A stretch of DNA of 10,418 bases, from NCBI GenBank assembly GCA_964392655.1, contig CAYMQY010000161.1, positions 1 to 10,418 on the forward strand, given 5' to 3'. Below the pieces are notes generated by a model that did no database searches, was not told the DNA's origin, and was given only the letters and a program-made list of their open reading frames with translations. This document shows positions 6,891-10,418 of the stretch, one piece after another; position 1 is the first letter of the stretch; each line of letters starts with the position of its first letter. The position numbers were made by a program, and so were the translations under genes. This DNA is from M3007 sp964392655. GTDB lineage: Bacteria; Bacteroidota; Bacteroidia; Chitinophagales; Saprospiraceae.

Positions 6891-7490
6891 TTATTGGCCG
6901 ACACGGACTTCCACCCGGCGGTTCTGGTAGCGTCCGCGCGGATTGTCGTTGGTGCCTACGGGTTTTTTCTCGCCTTCGGATTTGCAAATGATCTGTTTTT
7001 TGGGCACGCCCTTGGCGATGAGGATGTCGCGGATGTTTTTGGCCCGGCGCAAGGCGAACGCATAGTTCGTTTTGCTGTCGCCCACATTGTCGGTATGGCC
7101 GGTCAGGGTGACGGTATTGCCGGATTCGGCCAACTGATCGGCAAGTCGGGACAGGTAGGCGTCAATGTCGGCGTTGTCTTCCTTGCGCGTCGAGTTGTAG
7201 GGAAAGTGGATCAGCGCATGGTCGGCAAGTTCCTCTACATGTGCTCGGGTAATGTCCGGCTCAGAAGGCTGAGGCGCAGGTGTTTTTTCCTCCGGTTTAA
7301 TAGCGCCGGAGTTGTCGGTTTCTATCCCGGAGTTGTCCTGACTCAGAACGCTTTCCGGCTCGAAGGGTACGGCTTGTTGCGCTGCTACGGGCTGGTCGCC
7401 GCACTGTTGTTTGATGCCACAGACGTACCAGTACCAACTCACAGCACTCCACAACACAAAAACTGCCACCACTAAAACTCGTGAACTCAT
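6891..7490 (-). CDS. inner-membrane-anchored OmpA-like peptidoglycan-binding protein
   Basis: This 199-residue protein has an N-terminal signal anchor (about 5-24, after Arg4), a short acidic Pro-rich linker (about 40-80) and an OmpA C-terminal domain (about 85-199). The domain shows LTGHTDNVGD (129-138, with the diaminopimelate-contacting Asp134), ALRRAKNIRDILIAKGV (146-162) and GRYQNRRVEV (186-195), the usual peptidoglycan-binding signature. No lipobox cysteine is present and no beta-barrel precedes the domain, so it is likely an inner-membrane protein gripping peptidoglycan from the periplasmic side, in the manner of MotB-like or Pal-like modules. The frame extends to a GTG at 7517, but the ATG at 7490 immediately before the anchor is preferred. 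It is followed 44 nt later by the HhH coiled-coil gene. The domain is certain; the cellular role is not. Confidence 0.92.
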   Translation of the reverse strand: MSSRVLVVAVFVLWSAVSWYWYVCGIKQQCGDQPVAAQQAVPFEPESVLSQDNSGIETDNSGAIKPEEKTPAPQPSEPDITRAHVEELADHALIHFPYNSTRKEDNADIDAYLSRLADQLAESGNTVTLTGHTDNVGDSKTNYAFALRRAKNIRDILIAKGVPKKQIICKSEGEKKPVGTNDNPRGRYQNRRVEVRVGQ

Positions 7491-7531
7491 ACGGATCGGG
7501 TTTCGAAATTGATACACAAAAGACTGAGCGG

Positions 7532-7568
7532 CAAAGTAAACAGTTATCTTTCAAAATATGACTCAAAA
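7532..7568 (-). promoter_or_regulatory. candidate promoter of the OmpA-like/HhH gene pair
   Basis: On the minus strand TTACTTTG (7539-7532) matches TAnnTTTG except at the second base. TTTTG (7568-7564) lies 24 nt upstream, close to the 23-nt spacing seen before miaB. A transcript from here would have a leader of roughly 30-40 nt before the ATG at 7490. This is a one-mismatch motif, so it is tentative. Confidence 0.35.
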
Positions 7569-7605
7569 CATTTACACGATTTCTGGGTTCCGAGTCGGAA
7601 CTTTG
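7545..7605 (+). promoter_or_regulatory. two weak -7 candidates upstream of the ABC exporter gene
   Basis: TATCTTTC (7545-7552) and GAACTTTG (7598-7605) each differ from TAnnTTTG at one fixed base. The second ends only 5 nt before the ATG at 7611, which would give an almost leaderless transcript. Neither has a TTG at a good -33 distance. The 120-bp region 7491-7610 is shared with the divergent OmpA-like gene, so a promoter for the exporter is expected here, but its position is not settled. Confidence 0.25.
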
Positions 7606-7610
7606 CCGCT

Positions 7611-9413
7611 ATGAACAAAGAAGAACCCAAACCAAGGCTTTCCCGGGAATCGCTCCGCGAAGCGCTCCTGATTTTCGAGTTTATCCGTCCGTACCGCTAC
7701 CAGTTCGCTTTCGGACTCGTCCTGCTGTTCCTCTCCAGCAGTATTTTTATGGTTTTCCCTTACCTGATCGGGAAAATGCTGGATGTGGCCCAAGGGGTTG
7801 TGGTAGATTTCGACCTGAAGCGCATGGGCGTCTGGTTGATCGCTATCCTGGCCGTGCAGGGGGTGATTTCGTATCTGCGCGTGATGATGTTTGCCACAGT
7901 CAGCGAGCGCGGAACCGCCGATGTGCGCAAAGCCCTGTACCAGCGACTAATCTCGTTGCCTATTGTTTTTTTTGAAAAAAGCAGGGTAGGGGAGTTGGTC
8001 AGCCGCCTCACAAACGACGTGGAAAAACTGTACAACACGCTGTATTTCATCCTGGCAGAATTTATTCGGCAGATTATCGTGCTCATCGGCGGCGTAGCCC
8101 TGCTCACCTGGATGGCGCCCAAACTTGCCGGCGTTATGCTGGCCACATTCCCGGTTATCGTGATCGGCGCGTTGATTTTTGGCCGCTGGGTGCGCAAACT
8201 TTCCAAAAAACGGCAGGACATACTCGGTGAAACCAACACTGTGCTGGACGAAACCCTCCAGACTATCCACGCGGTCAAGGCGTTCACCAACGAATCGTTT
8301 GAGCGCATGCGTTACGGTCGCGCCAACGATCAGGTGGTGGGCGTGTCCATGCGGTACGCCCGCGGGCGCGCTGTGTTTGCCGTGTTCATCATCACGATGC
8401 TGTTCGGCGCCCTGTTTTTCGTCATCGGCTTCGGGATGCACCTCGTACAAACCGGACGGATGACGGCGGGTGAACTCATTACCTTCGTAACCTACACCGC
8501 CATCATCGGAGGCGCCATTGCCGGCCTCGGCAATTTTTACACAGAACTGGTCGGTGCCGTTGGCGCCACGGAGCGCGTACGCGAAATTTTGCGCAGTCCT
8601 TCCGAATCGGAAGAGCGTCCGCAAACCAACCACGCTGCCGGGCGCCTCACTGGAAATATCCGCTTCGAAAATGTACATTTTTCCTACCCGACCCGCTCCG
8701 ATGTGGAGGTGCTGAAAGGGGTAAGCCTGACCATACCTTCCGGAAAAAAAGTGGCGCTGGTGGGCCAAAGCGGCGCGGGCAAGTCTACCATCATGCAACT
8801 TTTGCTTCAGTTCCACCGCTTGAGCGCAGGCGATATCCGGATTGACGGCACGAGCATTTACGAATACGATCTGGAATCGTACCGGAGCAATTTTGCCATT
8901 GTTCCGCAGGAAGTTATCCTGTTTGGCGGCACCATTCGGGAGAACATCCTGTACGGCAAACCGAACGCTACCGAGGCTGAAATCATCGAAGCCGCCCGGA
9001 AAGCCAACGCCCTTGACTTCATCAGCCGCTTCCCCGACGGTTTCGACACCATTGTGGGCGAACGCGGCATCAAACTCTCCGGCGGGCAGCGTCAACGCAT
9101 TGCCATCGCCCGGGCTATCCTGCGTGACCCGGCCATTCTCCTGCTCGACGAGGCCACCTCGTCGCTCGATGCCGAGAGCGAACGCGTGGTGCAGGAAGCG
9201 CTCAACAACCTCATGGAAGGGCGTACCAGTATCATCATTGCGCACCGGCTGGCTACCGTGCGCGAAGTGGATTGTATTTACGTGCTGGAAGGCGGCCAGA
9301 TTGTGGAGCAAGGTACCCACGAAGGGCTTTCAGCCATCCAAAACGGCGTGTACAGCAGCCTTGCCAAATTGCAGTTCGATGCGCTGGACGTCGCACCAAA
9401 AATCGAGGCATAA
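7611..9413 (+). CDS. ABC exporter half-transporter, MsbA/MdlB-like (fused membrane and ATPase domains)
   Basis: This 600-residue type IV ABC exporter subunit is expected to work as a homodimer or with a partner in the inner membrane. Residues about 25-325 form the six-helix transmembrane domain, with hydrophobic segments near 33-51, 73-90, 148-168, 173-191, 255-280 and 285-305. The nucleotide-binding domain follows. Walker A is GQSGAGKS (385-392), the Q-loop is VPQEVILFGGTIREN (431-445), the signature is LSGGQRQRIAIARA (489-502), Walker B is ILLLDEATSSLD (509-520, catalytic Glu514), and the H-loop is IIAHRLATV (His545). All catalytic residues are intact and the length is normal. The frame is open upstream to 7509, but the ATG at 7611 avoids overlap with the divergent OmpA-like gene and begins at the usual cytoplasmic N-terminus. 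The substrate cannot be read from sequence; lipid or lipid-linked molecules and drugs are both possible. Confidence 0.96.
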   Translation: MNKEEPKPRLSRESLREALLIFEFIRPYRYQFAFGLVLLFLSSSIFMVFPYLIGKMLDVAQGVVVDFDLKRMGVWLIAILAVQGVISYLRVMMFATVSERGTADVRKALYQRLISLPIVFFEKSRVGELVSRLTNDVEKLYNTLYFILAEFIRQIIVLIGGVALLTWMAPKLAGVMLATFPVIVIGALIFGRWVRKLSKKRQDILGETNTVLDETLQTIHAVKAFTNESFERMRYGRANDQVVGVSMRYARGRAVFAVFIITMLFGALFFVIGFGMHLVQTGRMTAGELITFVTYTAIIGGAIAGLGNFYTELVGAVGATERVREILRSPSESEERPQTNHAAGRLTGNIRFENVHFSYPTRSDVEVLKGVSLTIPSGKKVALVGQSGAGKSTIMQLLLQFHRLSAGDIRIDGTSIYEYDLESYRSNFAIVPQEVILFGGTIRENILYGKPNATEAEIIEAARKANALDFISRFPDGFDTIVGERGIKLSGGQRQRIAIARAILRDPAILLLDEATSSLDAESERVVQEALNNLMEGRTSIIIAHRLATVREVDCIYVLEGGQIVEQGTHEGLSAIQNGVYSSLAKLQFDALDVAPKIEA

Positions 9414-9452
9414 CTTTCAGGAATACTGCGACCTTTGATTCCCCGACACCGT

Positions 9453-9481
9453 CCGACCAAAACGGGTCTGGTGCAGTTTTT
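9453..9481 (+). terminator. weak hairpin plus T run after the ABC exporter gene
   Basis: Positions 9453-9458 pair with 9465-9471 across a 6-nt loop, with a single bulged T (9469). A TTTTT run at 9477-9481 follows five bases after the stem. The hairpin begins 39 nt after the exporter stop. The stem is short and bulged, so this is only a possible intrinsic terminator. It overlaps the sigma-54-like element at 9469-9483, and the two readings compete. Confidence 0.3.
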
Positions 9482-9483
9482 GC
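9469..9483 (+). promoter_or_regulatory. candidate sigma-54 (-24/-12) promoter before the START-domain gene
   Basis: TGGTGCAGTTTTTGC has the GG and GC dinucleotides exactly 10 bp apart and a full TTGC at -12. It departs from the TGGCACG half-site at three bases. Transcription would start about 12 nt downstream, leaving a leader of about 75 nt before the ATG at 9570. Interest is raised by the sigma-54 activator encoded at 1629-2921, but no link is shown, and motifs of this quality also arise by chance. Confidence 0.22.
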
Positions 9484-9569
9484 CCGCCTTGAAATCCTGT
9501 TAACATCTTTTCCAAAACATATAGTGCATCCTGCCGTTTGCTGGTGTCTTACTACGAAAAAACTTTCCA

Positions 9570-10253
9570 ATGCGCAAGCCAAACCTTTCATTTTTCAACT
9601 TCCTCAACCTCCTCGCCCTGCTTTTTACATTTGCCACGACAACACTTTCGGCTCAGTCGCATGATCCTGCCGAAACCGATGGCTGGGTGTTGAAAAAGGA
9701 AAAGTCTGGAATGAAAATTTATTACCGGAAAACCTCGGATGTGCATGAACTGAAATTGGCCACCACCTTGAATGCATCACTTTCGGGTGTGGCACAAATA
9801 CTTGATGAGGTGCAGTATTTCCCCAAATGGGGCTACAAAATTTCCGAAACCCGACTCGTCAAGCGCATTTCACCTACCGAAATGATCTACTACGCCCGGG
9901 TGGATTTCCCCTGGCCGCTCAGCGACCGCGACCTGGTGCTGCACACCAAACTCCATCAGGACCCGGAACACCGCACCATTACATCTACCAGTGTGGCCGA
10001 GTCGGGACATGTGCCGGAGTACAAAGGCGTCGTGCGCATGCACAAGGCCAATACAAAATGGACTGTGCGCCCCGGCTCGGGCAACAACTTGCAACTGGAG
10101 TACTACCTGTACTCCGATCCGGGGGGCAGTTTACCCGACTGGGTAGTGAATCTGGCACTCGATATGGGGCCGCGCGAAACCATCAACCGGATGCGCGAAA
10201 CTCTGAAAGAGCCTCGGTACCACAACGTCAAACTGGCGCATATCAAGGAATAA
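9570..10253 (+). CDS. secreted START-domain (StAR-related lipid transfer-like) protein
   Basis: This 227-residue protein carries a signal peptide (about 1-28, hydrophobic core NLLALLFTFATTTLSA, cleavage near SAQS) and then one START-like domain filling the rest of the chain. Recognisable parts are WVLKKEKSGMKIYYRK (39-54), the characteristic DFPWPLSDRDLV (112-123), an antiparallel strand region (about 134-182) and the C-terminal helix segment GGSLPDWVVNLALDMGPRET (185-204) that caps the hydrophobic cavity in START proteins. This suggests binding of a lipid or another hydrophobic ligand in the periplasm. The ATG at 9570 directly precedes the signal sequence. It lies 156 nt after the ABC exporter on the same strand, so functional pairing with a lipid exporter is possible but not shown. 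The ligand is unknown. Confidence 0.88.
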   Translation: MRKPNLSFFNFLNLLALLFTFATTTLSAQSHDPAETDGWVLKKEKSGMKIYYRKTSDVHELKLATTLNASLSGVAQILDEVQYFPKWGYKISETRLVKRISPTEMIYYARVDFPWPLSDRDLVLHTKLHQDPEHRTITSTSVAESGHVPEYKGVVRMHKANTKWTVRPGSGNNLQLEYYLYSDPGGSLPDWVVNLALDMGPRETINRMRETLKEPRYHNVKLAHIKE

Positions 10254-10333
10254 TTTCCGCAGGCTGCCAACCTTGGGACTAAAGTGCTGTTCTTGTGATA
10301 AATTCCGTGCTCGTAGTCCGGTATCGTAGAGCA
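10254..10333. other. non-coding stretch after the START gene
   Basis: No credible gene is seen here. The stretch contains GGACTA (10276-10281) and its reverse complement TAGTCC (10314-10319) about 32 nt apart, which is too weak for a stable hairpin alone. It also carries ACTAAAGTGC (10278-10287), which recurs in the left-end hairpin at 60-69 on the minus strand. It may be a decayed intergenic palindromic repeat. Confidence 0.35.
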
Positions 10334-10338
10334 AGTTT

Positions 10339-10395
10339 CACAGAGGCTCACAGAGTTTGAGAGGACACAGAGTTTTTGTCATTCTGAAGGAATCT
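10339..10395. repeat. short degenerate repeats at the right edge
   Basis: CACAGAG occurs three times at 10339-10345, 10349-10355 and 10366-10372, with A/G-rich spacers. It is followed by GTCATTCTGAAGGAATCT (10379-10396), which has a small inverted core ATTC/GAAT (10381-10384 and 10390-10393). Both words resemble intergenic repeats that I recall as recurring in many environmental bacterial genomes. The repeats are seen in the sequence; family membership is from memory and unchecked. Confidence 0.45.
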
Positions 10396-10418
10396 GTCCG
10401 CTCTTATTCGGCAAAACT

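Noticed and set aside
7491..7517. GTG start of the OmpA-like protein at 7517
   Set aside because: It adds nine residues before the signal anchor and moves the start closer to the promoter candidate. The ATG at 7490 gives a typical signal-anchor N-terminus.
7947..9320. Minus-strand open frame of 457 codons opposite the ABC exporter
   Set aside because: It is antisense to intact Walker, signature and H-loop motifs, with no domain of its own.
10103..10351. Minus-strand open frame of 82 codons at the right end
   Set aside because: It overlaps the conserved C-terminus of the START protein in antisense and crosses repeat DNA, with no recognisable product.
1..10418. Defence island, CRISPR array, toxin-antitoxin pair, prophage, tRNA or riboswitch
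   Set aside because: They were looked for on both strands. No regularly spaced repeats, cas-like, integrase-like or transposase-like proteins, cloverleaf sequences or aptamer-like leaders were recognised.

Overview
The window looks like a chromosomal segment of a member of the Bacteroidota, most plausibly of the Saprospiria or a related GC-richer lineage. The evidence is the protein families (a TlpA-like thioredoxin with a DUF4369-like N-terminus, a sigma-54 regulator directly behind miaB, a small DUF721/DciA protein), the lack of clear Shine-Dalgarno sequences before most starts, and a TAnnTTTG-type -7 box before miaB. The lineage below phylum is inference. Eight complete genes are supported. 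No RNA gene, CRISPR array, insertion sequence, phage gene or defence system was found.

Layout: (1) Positions 1-95 hold a possible 3' end of a plus-strand gene running into a perfect 23-bp inverted repeat. (2) Positions 96-4366 hold a minus-strand run, read from right to left: miaB (tRNA methylthiotransferase), an 11-nt gap, a sigma-54-dependent AAA+ activator without a sensor domain, a 51-nt gap, and a secreted thioredoxin-fold protein. This is probably one transcription unit, with a Bacteroidota-type promoter around 4391-4427. (3) A nucleoside phosphorylase (4508-5371, minus) is divergent from a small DciA/DUF721 helicase-loader gene (5480-5770, plus) across 108 bp. (4) Positions 5771-5865 are filled by tandem and inverted repeats lying between convergent genes, and they may end transcription in both directions. 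(5) A minus-strand pair follows: an inner-membrane-anchored OmpA-like peptidoglycan-binding protein (6891-7490), then a membrane-anchored coiled-coil protein with a helix-hairpin-helix C-terminus (5866-6846). (6) On the plus strand are a full-length MsbA-like ABC exporter half-transporter (7611-9413) and a secreted START-domain protein (9570-10253). (7) The last 165 bp are non-coding and contain degenerate repeats.

Most of this is ordinary housekeeping: tRNA modification, nucleoside salvage, helicase loading, lipid or drug export, and envelope redox. The least explained parts are the OmpA/HhH membrane pair, whose predicted topologies point in opposite directions; the sensorless sigma-54 activator, with one weak candidate -24/-12 element upstream of the START gene; and the intergenic repeats, which resemble dispersed families. 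No convincing new multi-gene system is visible, and the findings are scored accordingly.
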